NCBI GenBank assembly: GCA_000493945.1
Contig: AWNW01000036.1
Coordinates: forward strand, 1 to 26,528
DNA: 26,528 nucleotides
Source: Candidatus Hydrogenedens terephthalaticus JGI OTU-1
GTDB lineage: Bacteria; Hydrogenedentota; Hydrogenedentia; Hydrogenedentales; Hydrogenedentaceae
Reading direction: 5' to 3'
The translations under genes were made by a program, and so were the position numbers. Each line of letters opens with the position of its first letter. Within the stretch, counting starts at the first letter, position 1. The notes under the pieces are model-generated. The model worked only from the letters and a program-made list of their open reading frames with translations. It did no database searches and had not been told where the DNA came from. Positions 1 through 8,174 of this stretch are shown here, one piece after another.

Positions 1-621
1 AAAACGGGGACATCAACTGTTACCATTAATACAGATGAAGATGCTGTGGTTCAGAATATACAGAACTTCATGACGGCTTTTAACGATGCGATAAGGCAGG
101 TTCGAGAATCCACAGCATCGGGTGCGGTTTTAAGTCGGGAATCCTCTATCCGTGAAATAGCTTCTTACTTACAACAAACCTTTTTCAATACAGTTAGCGG
201 AATTTCGGGACCGTATCAGAGTTTAGCGGATATTGGTTTTTCTACAGGAAGTGATTTTGATTCCTCTGCTATTCCCAGTATTAGTCTGGATGCCGATAAA
301 TTTAAGGAGGCGTTGAGGAACAACAAGACGAATGTGATGGAACTGTTTTCTAATTCATCCTCGACGGGTTTGGTGAATACACTATTCCCCTATTTAGATG
401 AAATTACAGGGTACAATGGATTTTTAAACGAACGGATAAAAACAAACGGTTCTATTGATTCGCAAATAAACTCGATAAACGACCAAATTTCAAAAATAGA
501 ATATCGTGTAAGCCAGAAAGAAACAAGGCTTCGTCGCCAGTTTACTTTAATGGAACAGATGATGCAGAGTTTACAGGGACAAAATACTTCATTAGCACGA
601 CTAAATAGCACCTTAACATAA
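1..621 (+). CDS. fliD: FliD, flagellar filament cap protein (C-terminal part, cut by window edge)
   Basis: FliD caps the growing flagellar filament and helps fold flagellin as it is exported. The reading frame is open from base 1 with no stop, so this is the last 206 residues of a longer protein; the GTG at 46 is not a real start. Visible features fit the FliD C-terminal domain: a beta strand ending in TVTINTDED, then the helix with QNFMTAFNDAI, a segment with the LADIGF motif that precedes SISLDADKFKEAL, and a long C-terminal coiled coil (SQINSINDQISKIEYRVSQKETRLRRQF). The end (LMEQMMQSLQGQNTSLARL) is the usual FliD terminus. fliS follows after 24 bases, the classic fliD-fliS pair, so the two are probably co-transcribed. 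The family call is firm; only the N-terminal part cannot be judged. Confidence 0.95.
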   Translation, partial: KTGTSTVTINTDEDAVVQNIQNFMTAFNDAIRQVRESTASGAVLSRESSIREIASYLQQTFFNTVSGISGPYQSLADIGFSTGSDFDSSAIPSISLDADKFKEALRNNKTNVMELFSNSSSTGLVNTLFPYLDEITGYNGFLNERIKTNGSIDSQINSINDQISKIEYRVSQKETRLRRQFTLMEQMMQSLQGQNTSLARLNSTLT

Positions 622-645
622 ACATACTAAATAGGAGAAGGGAAC

Positions 646-1113
646 ATGACACCTCAAACAGCAACTGTAAATGCTTATAAAGCAGTAAATATCAATACCG
701 CATCACAGGGGAAATTAATACTTATGCTTTTTGATGGTGCTATAAAAAGGGCGGAGGAAGCCATACGGCAGATAGAAAAGAACAATATTGAATCGGTGCA
801 TCGCAATTTAATCCGTGCCCAAGAAATTATTTCCGAACTTCGCAGTTCCCTGAAGATAGATGTCGGAGGAGAAATCGCACGGAACATTGACCGCATTTAT
901 GAATATATTTATTATCTTTTGGTGCAGGGGAATCTTAAAAAAGAGGTAGAACCCATCCGTGAAAGTATTGAACACATGAAAAGTATGCGTCAAACATGGA
1001 AAGAAGCCTTCGATATATATCAGAAAGAAGAAGGGGCAACAATATCCGGTGATACAGAAACACAAGAAGTAACCCAACCTTCAGGAACATCCACTTTTAA
1101 TTTGAGTATATAA
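646..1113 (+). CDS. fliS: FliS, flagellin export chaperone
   Basis: FliS binds the disordered C-terminus of flagellin in the cytoplasm and keeps it unfolded until export by the flagellar type III apparatus. The first 120 residues match the family well: NAYKAVNINTASQGKLILMLFDGAI near the start, an amphipathic RAEEAIRQIEKN helix, then a helix with ISELRSSLKIDVGGEIARNIDRIYEYI. The protein is 155 residues. Known FliS proteins are usually about 120-135, so the last 25-30 residues (after KEAFDIYQKEE) form an extra Thr/Ser/Gly-rich tail. The start at 646 is supported by AGGAGAAGG a few bases upstream. It lies directly after fliD. No flagellin gene is in view. Confidence 0.95.
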   Translation: MTPQTATVNAYKAVNINTASQGKLILMLFDGAIKRAEEAIRQIEKNNIESVHRNLIRAQEIISELRSSLKIDVGGEIARNIDRIYEYIYYLLVQGNLKKEVEPIRESIEHMKSMRQTWKEAFDIYQKEEGATISGDTETQEVTQPSGTSTFNLSI

Positions 1114-1195
1114 GCAGTTTTTAAATTAAGGGTGTGAAACAAAATAATTGAGGGGGTAGTCTACATAGTAATTCTATAATAGAGGAGATTTTTAA

Positions 1196-2587
1196 ATGCG
1201 ATATTTTTTAAACCTTCAGAAACAGTTTTTGTTGTTTTTTGTTTGTTTGTTGTGGGTTGTTGTTCCTGTTTTTGCACAGGATGCAGAGGCAACGAAGGAG
1301 GACGCACAATGGTATCAGCCGGAAATCATTGATAATCCGGAAGTGAAGTTATTGGCAGAAGAGGGAGCCGGGAAATTGTACCAAGTAGGTGAACATTTGT
1401 TGTGTGTGATGGAGGGGACTTATAAGGAAATGGGATTCCAGCATGGGAAATTATTGGCGGATAAGATAGAACATATAATGAAGGTTGGATATTTTGTTAA
1501 GGCACTCTGGAACAGGGGATATACACGAGAATATGCCTTTGAACAGTCGAAACGAATGGCGAAATATATCCCGTCGGAATATTTAGAAGAGGTTCAGGGG
1601 ATTTATGAAGGTGTCCAGGCTGCAGGTAAGAAGGACATTACTTATGATGAAGTGCTATTAGGTGCAACGGTTCCAGAGATTTTGCATTTTCCTCCCAATC
1701 AACCCCCATCTATGCCAGCGACTATGCCTCAAAGTTGTTCCAATTTTGCTTGCTGGGGCAAGTGGACACCGGATGGGCGTTTGATTCATGGTAGGAATTT
1801 AGATTGGACAGTAAGTGCGGATGCTCAAGATGACTCTGTATTACTTGTTTGGCGCCCAAAAGGGAAAAAGCCGTATATGATGTTAAGTTGGGCAGGAGCC
1901 ATTGGTAGCGTTAGTGGTATGAGTGCCAGTGGAATAACCATTGGAGAAATGACTCTGCCCAGTCCCAATGCGACATTTGATGGGATACCGTTATTGGTGA
2001 TTATGCGTCGAGTTCTGGAACAGGAGACATTGGAACAGGCGGTAGATGTGCTGGTAAAAGGACCGCAAACATCGGGTTGGAATTTTGTTGTTGGTGATGG
2101 GAAAATTCCTTCCGGGCGTGCTTTTGAATCCGATGCGAAACGGGTTGTTGTGTATACGGATAATGACCCGAAGGAGTCCGAAGAAACAGCTCATTGGAGT
2201 ATTCCGGATGCAGTGCGTAGAACCAATCACCCGATTAATAAAGAGGGGTTGTTAGACTTAGCACAGCATTATGGTCCCAAGTTTAATATTAATGTGAAAA
2301 CATGGGAAGAATTAAAACTTATTCTTCCGTTATTAAAGTCACAGGATTCTTTTCAGCGTTATGATTGGTTAGGCAAGCAGATAACAAAGGCAGAGAAATC
2401 CGTAGATATACGCCGTGCTATTGATTTGCTTGCCAATGGACCTGTATTTGGCGATGATACTTTGCATTCCTTTGTGTTTGACCCGAAGGAACAGGTAGCG
2501 TATGTCTCCGTCGCAGGGAATAATCCACCTGTAACTGCAACCCGCAGACCTTTTACGAAAGTAGACTTAAAACAGTGGTTTAAATAA
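1196..2587 (+). CDS. Secreted C45/AAT-family Ntn hydrolase (acyltransferase- or amidase-like)
   Basis: This is a 463-residue protein with a signal peptide (hydrophobic core about residues 10-26, likely cleavage after VFAQ), so it should act outside the cytoplasm. The family is the peptidase C45 / acyl-CoA:6-aminopenicillanate acyltransferase group of N-terminal nucleophile hydrolases, which cleave amide bonds after autoproteolysis exposes a Cys. Support: the early motif KEMGFQHGKLLADKI (about 77-91), and PQSCSNFACWGKWTPDGR with HGRNLDW following (about 178-204). Cys181 is the expected nucleophile, and R200/N201/D203 are family-typical. The GAIGSVSGMSASGITIGEMT stretch also fits. Cleavage before Cys181 would release a propeptide of about 150 residues. 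The start is supported by GAGGAG before the ATG. The substrate is unknown: penicillin-like amides, ceramide-like lipids or conjugated amino acids are all possible. It is monocistronic and ends tail to tail with the next gene. Confidence 0.8.
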   Translation: MRYFLNLQKQFLLFFVCLLWVVVPVFAQDAEATKEDAQWYQPEIIDNPEVKLLAEEGAGKLYQVGEHLLCVMEGTYKEMGFQHGKLLADKIEHIMKVGYFVKALWNRGYTREYAFEQSKRMAKYIPSEYLEEVQGIYEGVQAAGKKDITYDEVLLGATVPEILHFPPNQPPSMPATMPQSCSNFACWGKWTPDGRLIHGRNLDWTVSADAQDDSVLLVWRPKGKKPYMMLSWAGAIGSVSGMSASGITIGEMTLPSPNATFDGIPLLVIMRRVLEQETLEQAVDVLVKGPQTSGWNFVVGDGKIPSGRAFESDAKRVVVYTDNDPKESEETAHWSIPDAVRRTNHPINKEGLLDLAQHYGPKFNINVKTWEELKLILPLLKSQDSFQRYDWLGKQITKAEKSVDIRRAIDLLANGPVFGDDTLHSFVFDPKEQVAYVSVAGNNPPVTATRRPFTKVDLKQWFK

Positions 2588-2610
2588 AGGCGGTTTTTTT
2601 CTATCGGATT

Positions 2611-3891
2611 TTAAATAAGTTCGGTTTCACCAGGAATTGCCACGGGTGGAATGGGCATAGGACCGAAGTCTAATTTTTCAGGGAAAAGGTTCAATTTTGA
2701 TTCATTAAGTACCCAATCCCAGGTTACTTCTTCGCCTGTGTAAGCCGACATGCGTCCCATAATCGCTGTTAAGGTGCTTTCTGCGATGGCTCGTGTTTCG
2801 TTGATATATGTACCGTTTCGGATGGCAGAGATAAGGTCGGCGTGTTCTTGCTCATACGGATTATTTTGCTCACCTGTATACGGGTATTCTTTATCTGTGA
2901 AGATATATTTTCCGGGTTCTGCCTTACCGTGTGTGCCAACGACATATTCTCCAACGCGTTTGAAGGTATCTTTATTCTGCCTGCAAGCACTGGTTACGCG
3001 GATGCCGCCGGGATATTCAAATTCGACAAAGAAATGGTCGTAAATATGACCGAATTCAGGACCGGTTCTCTGTTGTCTTCCGCCCATACCAATGGCGCGT
3101 ATGGGATGAGCATTTAACACCCAATTAATCACATCAATATTATGCACATGTTGCTCGACAATGTGGTCGCCCGAGATCCATGTATAGTAGTTCCAGTTGC
3201 GGAGTTGGTATTCCATATCAGACCAGGAGGGGTCGCGTGGAACAGGGGTATAGTAGTCATAATCACCAATCCAATAGCAGGAAGCGGAAACGATGTTACC
3301 TATGGCTCCTTCATGGATTTTCTTTATCAAAGAGAGATAGGGCTTTTGATGACGGCGTTGTGTGCCTGCAACAACATTTAATTTCTTTTCCGTGGCTTTC
3401 TCGCCCGTGGCTAAGATGGAGCGAATTCCAACAGGGTCAACCGCAACAGGTTTTTCCATAAAAACATGTTTATTCCTTTCAATAGCATATTGAAAATGTT
3501 GAGGACGAAACGCCGGTGGTGCTGCGAGGATTGCAATATCTATATCTGTTTCCAGAACACCTTTGTAATTGTCCCAACCCGTGAAGCAATTCTTATCCCC
3601 TACCTGAAAAGCATCGCCTAATTGTGCTAACTTTTCTTTGCATTTCTGAATAGCATCCGGGAAAAGGTCGCCGATAGCCGTTATTTTAATGTTTGGGGAA
3701 GAACGAACACAGTCCAATCCTGCACCTATCCCGCGCCTACCACAGCCGATTATTCCAACTTTCAATGGAACTGTTTCGGAGAAGGCATGACGGGCTATAA
3801 AGAAAGAGGCACCCGTAATAGCACTGGTCTTAATGAAATCTCTACGGGAAGGGGTTGAACGACTGGCATTATTGAATGATTGTTTTTCCAT
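2611..3891 (-). CDS. Tat-exported Gfo/Idh/MocA-family oxidoreductase
   Basis: This is an NAD(P)-dependent sugar or polyol dehydrogenase-like protein of 426 residues. A twin-arginine signal (SRRDFIKTSA, about residues 15-24, followed by a hydrophobic stretch to about 38) predicts export in folded form with its cofactor, as in many Planctomycetes-type paralogues. The Rossmann fold begins at VGIIGCGRRGIGAG (about 45-58). The family motif EKPVAVDP is at about 146-153, and the C-terminal substrate domain has GDHIVEQHVHNIDVINW (about 241-257), where the His/Asp catalytic residues usually lie. AAGGAGA precedes the start at a good distance. It is divergent from the 968-residue putative glycosidase across a 104-base region and may process a sugar that enzyme releases. 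The exact substrate cannot be read from sequence. Confidence 0.88.
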   Translation of the reverse strand: MEKQSFNNASRSTPSRRDFIKTSAITGASFFIARHAFSETVPLKVGIIGCGRRGIGAGLDCVRSSPNIKITAIGDLFPDAIQKCKEKLAQLGDAFQVGDKNCFTGWDNYKGVLETDIDIAILAAPPAFRPQHFQYAIERNKHVFMEKPVAVDPVGIRSILATGEKATEKKLNVVAGTQRRHQKPYLSLIKKIHEGAIGNIVSASCYWIGDYDYYTPVPRDPSWSDMEYQLRNWNYYTWISGDHIVEQHVHNIDVINWVLNAHPIRAIGMGGRQQRTGPEFGHIYDHFFVEFEYPGGIRVTSACRQNKDTFKRVGEYVVGTHGKAEPGKYIFTDKEYPYTGEQNNPYEQEHADLISAIRNGTYINETRAIAESTLTAIMGRMSAYTGEEVTWDWVLNESKLNLFPEKLDFGPMPIPPVAIPGETELI

Positions 3892-3916
3892 GTATGAATC
3901 TCCTTTTGATTTTTAA

Positions 3917-3965
3917 TTGGTAATAATGTTCTTATTAGTATATTATCAAAAATGATTACTACCAA
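3917..3965. promoter_or_regulatory. Divergent intergenic region with inverted repeat and two candidate promoters
   Basis: Between the two divergent genes lies an 11-base inverted repeat with one mismatch: TTGGTAATAAT at 3917-3927 and ATTACTACCAA at 3955-3965. On the plus strand TTGGTA (3917-3922) and TATTAT (3941-3946) form a sigma70-like promoter with an 18-base spacer, pointing to the gene at 3996. On the minus strand TTGATA (3949-3944) stands 17 bases from TTATTA (3926-3921), pointing to the gene at 3891. The repeat overlaps both, so it could be an operator controlling the pair together. In AT-rich DNA such matches also arise by chance. Confidence 0.35.
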
Positions 3966-3995
3966 ATAAACCTATTTATAGCAAAGGAAATTAAA

Positions 3996-6902
3996 ATGTC
4001 TTTTCCTCAACATTATTCTTTTGTGTATTGGAATTACACTCGGAACATTTTATTTGTGATAGGACTACTACTTTTCATAAATGTTTGCATCTTAAATTCA
4101 CTTTCTGCGGAGGAAGTAGTTATCCTTGAAACGGACAGTTTTTCTTTGGGTATTGAGAACACGGGGAGTATTGTGCATTTTATAGATAAAGCAACGGGTA
4201 AAGATTATATAGATGCGAAGCAGAAAACTACATTCGCTGTGTTACGGGGGGATAAACAGAGTTTCCCGTCGAAGACGGTAAAATATGAGGGAGGATTATT
4301 AACGGTAGGCTTTGGTGAAGTTGCAGGACAGGTGGTCTTTCGGGTCACTCCCAGCCCCAAGCGGATTGTATTTGAAGTGCAGTCTGTGTCGTGGGATAAA
4401 GCGGAAGAACTTTCGTATGCGGAGATACCGCTTACTTTGAAAGGTACATTTGAAGATACCTTTGCGGTTACACCTCTGGCACTGGACCTGAAAACGAATT
4501 GCAATCAAATACCGGGCTTATGTTCTAAAGTAACGGGTTTTATTGTGTATAAACGGTTCGGTTTTGAAGGGGCAAAAGGAGCATTGGTAGCCTCTGCTAT
4601 GGGACACATACGAGATGCCCTCAAAGATGCTATAAAATCATCGTCGGATTTACCTCAATCGGATATAGGCGGACCCTGGGCTCTGGATGCGAAGGTGAAC
4701 CAGGGTTCCTATTTAATTTCAACAGGGGAGTATGTTACGGAAGAGACCGTGTCGCAATGGATAGAAGTAGCGAAGAGTATGGGAGCAACCCAGATTGACC
4801 TGCATGGCGGGTATCCTTTCCGTTGGGGCGATTTTGAAGTAAATCCTGAATTATATCCGCGGGGTAGAGATAGTCTGAAGGCACTTATTGATAGGATACA
4901 TCAGGCGGGTTTATATGCGGGTTTGCATACCTATTCCTTTTTTATAGACAAAAAGACGCCCTGGGTAACACCTGTTCCTGATGCACGATTGGCTTCTGAT
5001 GCCATTTTTACTTTGTCGGAGGATTTGGACGCAGAAAAGAATCAGGTTATTGTTGATGAAAGCACAGAAATGATGTCGGCAGTTACGGGTTTTTTCATTC
5101 GTAACAGTGCAACTTTAAGGATTGATGATGAATTGATTATATACAAAGATGTGCAGAAAAACCCGCCGTATGCATTTACAGAATGTATCCGCGGTGCATA
5201 CGGCACAAAGGTTTCTGCTCACAAAAAGGGATCTAAGGTTTATCACTTGAAAGAATGTTTCGGTTTGTTTGTGCCCGATGTTAATTCGCCCCTTTTTATG
5301 GAAGTCATTCAGCGGACAGCGGATTTATATAACTATTGTGGGTTTGACATGGTGTATCTGGATGCTCTGGATGGTTCGGATGTATTAGGAGGTTGGGAGA
5401 ATGCATGGCATTATTCTGCAAAATTCGTATATGAATTAGTTCGTCGGCTCAATAAGCCTCCTATTATGGAGATGAGCACCTTTTCGCATCATCTCTGGTG
5501 TGTCCGTTCGCGTATGGGAGCCTGGGATTGTCCCATGCGGGGTAAGAAAGAGTTTGTAGATTATCATATTATCAGCAATCGTCAGTGGAAGTATTCCTTT
5601 TTACCAACAAATTTGGGCTGGTGGGGGATTTTTGACTGGGATGGAGTTCAACCGGAGCGGAGTATGCCTGATGAATTGGAATATATCTGTGCAAAGGCAT
5701 TAGCAACGAATAGTAGTTTGTCGTATGTTGCAGGCTTTACACCGAAGAATTTGAACAGCGACAAGTTTCAACGATTTGCAAAAATAGCAAAAAAATATGA
5801 AGACCTTCGCCTTAAAGGTATTGTCCCTGAATCAATAAAGGAACGACTTGCAGAGCTGGGTGCAGAGTTTACTCTGGATATTGATGAAAACGGAGCGTTT
5901 CAGTTTCGACCCGTTACTTACTCTAAGCACACCGTAACGGATAATGAGACATCGAACAAGTTTACTGTAAATAACCCTTATGCCCCTCAACCGTTAAAAA
6001 TGCGTATAGAAGCCCTTCTTGCCATGGATATGGAGGATAGTTCTGACGCGAAACCCCTTGCGGATTTCAGCCAAGTAGATGAATTTAGCAAGGCAGAAAC
6101 GCAAAAGGGTGTGTCCGCAATGCTCCAGTATCCAGTAACAGGGGCAGGAGAAGAAAAATTAAAGGCGATATTGCATGTAGAGAATGCAGAAGCAGAACAA
6201 AAACGGTCCTGGGCTGTGTTTCGTAAGGAATTCAAAGACATGATTGATTTCTCTAATAAAGGGATTGGTGTATGGATAAAGGGAGATGGGCAAGGAGAAG
6301 TGCTTAATTTTCAGGTTGCTTCACCCAAACATTTAATAGGTGGTTTTGCAGACCATTATATAACAGTGGATTTCCATGGTTGGCGTTATTTTGAACTCGT
6401 TGAGCCCGAATCGTATCAATTGACCCGCTATGAATGGCAACATACTCGCATGCGTGAGGATTTTTTAGCGGGAAAATCGGAAATCATGTCTTTTGCCTAT
6501 CCTATGTATCATTACTGGGTTAATTTTAAGAACATAGCGACATTAACTATTGGCGTTAACAATATTCCAATGGGTAAATCGGTTGAGATAGGTATTGGTC
6601 CTATCAAGACAATTCCACTCAAATCAATGAAAATAAAAAATCCAACTATTCAGGTAGGGGATGTAAAAGTGACTTTCCCTGTAGAGATAGAGAGTGGCTA
6701 TTATATCGAATTTTTGTCCAGAGACCATTGTAAACTTTACAACGCAAAAGGAGAGTTTGTTAGCGATATTGTTCCACAGGGAGGAGAACCCATCCTTCAA
6801 CAGGGAGAAAATACAGTGGTGTTTAGTGGAGATAAGTTAAACAAATATAGTCCTCGTTTGGGTATAACAGTTATTGCAGAAGGAATACCTTTATCAATGT
6901 GA
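3996..6902 (+). CDS. Large secreted TIM-barrel protein, putative glycoside hydrolase
   Basis: This 968-residue protein has a long n-region followed by a signal or anchor helix (about 17-37, IGLLLFINVCILN), so it is exported. Residues about 40-230 look like an all-beta N-terminal domain. Residues about 245-620 look like a TIM barrel of the alpha-galactosidase-like (clan GH-D) kind: QIDLHGGYPFRWGDFEVNPE, a helix with LKALIDRIHQAGLYAGLHTYSFF, and a strand ending FDMVYLDALDG. Asp456 or Asp459 is a candidate nucleophile, and WDCPMRG (Asp511) may hold the acid/base. An extra beta module interrupts the barrel at about 344-425. The C-terminal third (about 700-968) is again beta-rich and could bind carbohydrate. 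I cannot assign a GH family or substrate. It is divergent from a Gfo/Idh/MocA oxidoreductase, which fits sugar metabolism. Confidence 0.6.
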   Translation: MSFPQHYSFVYWNYTRNILFVIGLLLFINVCILNSLSAEEVVILETDSFSLGIENTGSIVHFIDKATGKDYIDAKQKTTFAVLRGDKQSFPSKTVKYEGGLLTVGFGEVAGQVVFRVTPSPKRIVFEVQSVSWDKAEELSYAEIPLTLKGTFEDTFAVTPLALDLKTNCNQIPGLCSKVTGFIVYKRFGFEGAKGALVASAMGHIRDALKDAIKSSSDLPQSDIGGPWALDAKVNQGSYLISTGEYVTEETVSQWIEVAKSMGATQIDLHGGYPFRWGDFEVNPELYPRGRDSLKALIDRIHQAGLYAGLHTYSFFIDKKTPWVTPVPDARLASDAIFTLSEDLDAEKNQVIVDESTEMMSAVTGFFIRNSATLRIDDELIIYKDVQKNPPYAFTECIRGAYGTKVSAHKKGSKVYHLKECFGLFVPDVNSPLFMEVIQRTADLYNYCGFDMVYLDALDGSDVLGGWENAWHYSAKFVYELVRRLNKPPIMEMSTFSHHLWCVRSRMGAWDCPMRGKKEFVDYHIISNRQWKYSFLPTNLGWWGIFDWDGVQPERSMPDELEYICAKALATNSSLSYVAGFTPKNLNSDKFQRFAKIAKKYEDLRLKGIVPESIKERLAELGAEFTLDIDENGAFQFRPVTYSKHTVTDNETSNKFTVNNPYAPQPLKMRIEALLAMDMEDSSDAKPLADFSQVDEFSKAETQKGVSAMLQYPVTGAGEEKLKAILHVENAEAEQKRSWAVFRKEFKDMIDFSNKGIGVWIKGDGQGEVLNFQVASPKHLIGGFADHYITVDFHGWRYFELVEPESYQLTRYEWQHTRMREDFLAGKSEIMSFAYPMYHYWVNFKNIATLTIGVNNIPMGKSVEIGIGPIKTIPLKSMKIKNPTIQVGDVKVTFPVEIESGYYIEFLSRDHCKLYNAKGEFVSDIVPQGGEPILQQGENTVVFSGDKLNKYSPRLGITVIAEGIPLSM

Positions 6903-7196
6903 TTTTTATTGTAAACATTTAATAAGGGAGTGTCGTTTTTTTAGATAACTGTGTTTTTAGGGCAGGGAAACTGCGGTTATATTCAGGATTTAAGATGAAT
7001 GGAAGTTTGAAGAGATGGAAAGAAATGTGATATTTTTTATCATCAATTATTATAGAGTGCTACTAAAAAATGTTTTGTTATTATTAAGGAACCTTTATTT
7101 TTCGGGGATGAGTGTTGATAGGAAGGTTCCTTTTAGTAAGTTTTTTAGTTTATTTTTTTATCTATCCCAAAACCTAAATGACGGGAGTATCAAGGT
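6903..7196 (+). other. Gene-free leader region upstream of the Gld-like ABC operon
   Basis: This 294-base stretch holds no convincing gene. A 61-codon frame at 7015-7200 overlaps the next start but has no recognisable family, and its strongly hydrophobic, Phe/Leu/Ile-rich content follows from the AT-rich DNA. A weak promoter-like pair is TTGAAG (7007-7012) with TATTTT (7031-7036). An inverted repeat sits at 7086-7132 (separate entry). The operon promoter most likely lies here, but I cannot fix it. Confidence 0.4.
7086..7132 (+). promoter_or_regulatory. Perfect 10-base inverted repeat in the ABC operon leader
   Basis: AAGGAACCTT (7086-7095) and AAGGTTCCTT (7123-7132) are exact reverse complements with 27 bases between them, followed by two more T's. 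Each arm is itself of the form AAGG-N2-CCTT. The structure is 64 bases before the ATPase start. It could be a long-loop terminator or attenuator, or two spaced operator sites. The long loop and short T run make an ordinary terminator doubtful. Confidence 0.35.
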
Positions 7197-8174
7197 ATGA
7201 TACAAGTTACAGACTTAACAATGCACTACGGTCCTGTCGTGGCGTTAGACCGTATTTCCTTTGAGGTTCGCAAGGGCGAGGTTGTCGGTCTACTGGGACC
7301 TAATGGTGCGGGCAAATCAACCACAATGAAGATTTTAACCACATATCTATACCCAACAGCGGGTAGAGCCGTTGTTGCGGGTTATGATGTAACCCAGGAG
7401 CCATTAAAAGTTCGACAGGTTATTGGCTATCTTCCCGAAGTATTGCCTCTTTATATGGATATGGAAGTCAGTTCCTATTTGAAATTTGTGGGGCAAGCAC
7501 GGGGATTGAGTGGTACTCGATTAAATCATCGGATGGAATTAGTCGTGGAAACCTGTGGGCTGAAGCCGATGTTTCGCAAGATAATTCGTGAGTTATCCAA
7601 AGGATATCGTCAGCGAACTGCTCTGGCTCAGGCATTAATCCACGACCCGGAGGTAGTTATACTTGACGAACCTACCTCAGGTTTAGACCCGCATCAGATT
7701 TTAGAAATACGGCACCTTATTGATGAACTTGCTAAGGATAAAACTGTTATTCTTTCTACACATATCTTGCAGGAGGTAGAAGCCACTGCAGACCGTATCG
7801 TGATTATTAATCGGGGTAAAATTGTGGGTGATGGCACGATTGAGGAACTTCGGAGTAGAGCCAAAGATTCGGAACGGTATCTGTTTTCCGTATCAGGTGA
7901 AAAGAATGAAGTCCAGAAGTATATTTCCGATATAAGTGGTGTGAAGAAAGTTCAGTTTTTAAGTAGTCAGGATGGATTTTCTTCATTCGTTGTTATTAGC
8001 AAGTTGGGTATGCCGGTATGGCGTGAATTGAATGAATTAGCAAAAAATCAGCGTTGGACAATTAAAGAATTATCGGAAAAACCCCTGAGTTTGGAAGAAA
8101 CCTTCCTTACTTTAACGGAAAAGGAGAAACCCGAAATGGAACTTACAGAAAGAAGGAGGGCAACCCATGCGTAA
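7197..8174 (+). CDS. ABC transporter ATPase, GldA/ABC-2 type
   Basis: This is the cytoplasmic ATP-hydrolysing subunit of an ABC-2-type system, 325 residues. Motifs: Walker A GPNGAGKST (34-42), signature LSKGYRQR (133-140, the usual ABC-2 variant of LSGGQ), Walker B VVILDEP with Asp157/Glu158, a D-loop SGLDP, and the switch His in STHILQEVEATADR. After the nucleotide-binding domain (about 1-220) there is a C-terminal extension of about 100 residues of the kind seen in GldA and in NosF/NatA-like ATPases. The stop overlaps the next start by 8 bases, so expression with the permease is coupled. Neighbours make it part of a Gld-like envelope system, although gliding itself is not implied. No strong Shine-Dalgarno precedes the ATG beyond AAGG. 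Confidence 0.92.
   Translation: MIQVTDLTMHYGPVVALDRISFEVRKGEVVGLLGPNGAGKSTTMKILTTYLYPTAGRAVVAGYDVTQEPLKVRQVIGYLPEVLPLYMDMEVSSYLKFVGQARGLSGTRLNHRMELVVETCGLKPMFRKIIRELSKGYRQRTALAQALIHDPEVVILDEPTSGLDPHQILEIRHLIDELAKDKTVILSTHILQEVEATADRIVIINRGKIVGDGTIEELRSRAKDSERYLFSVSGEKNEVQKYISDISGVKKVQFLSSQDGFSSFVVISKLGMPVWRELNELAKNQRWTIKELSEKPLSLEETFLTLTEKEKPEMELTERRRATHA

Noticed and set aside
1..1113. A flagellar system extending into the window
   Set aside because: Only the common fliD-fliS pair is present and the next genes are unrelated; nothing unusual.
1148..1180. TTGAGG and TATAAT before the C45-type gene
   Set aside because: The spacer is 21 bases, and a start just after this -10 would leave the ribosome site out of the transcript.
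7015..7200. 61-codon frame overlapping the ABC ATPase start
   Set aside because: No ribosome site, composition is that of AT-rich DNA, and it runs through the inverted repeat; no family resemblance.
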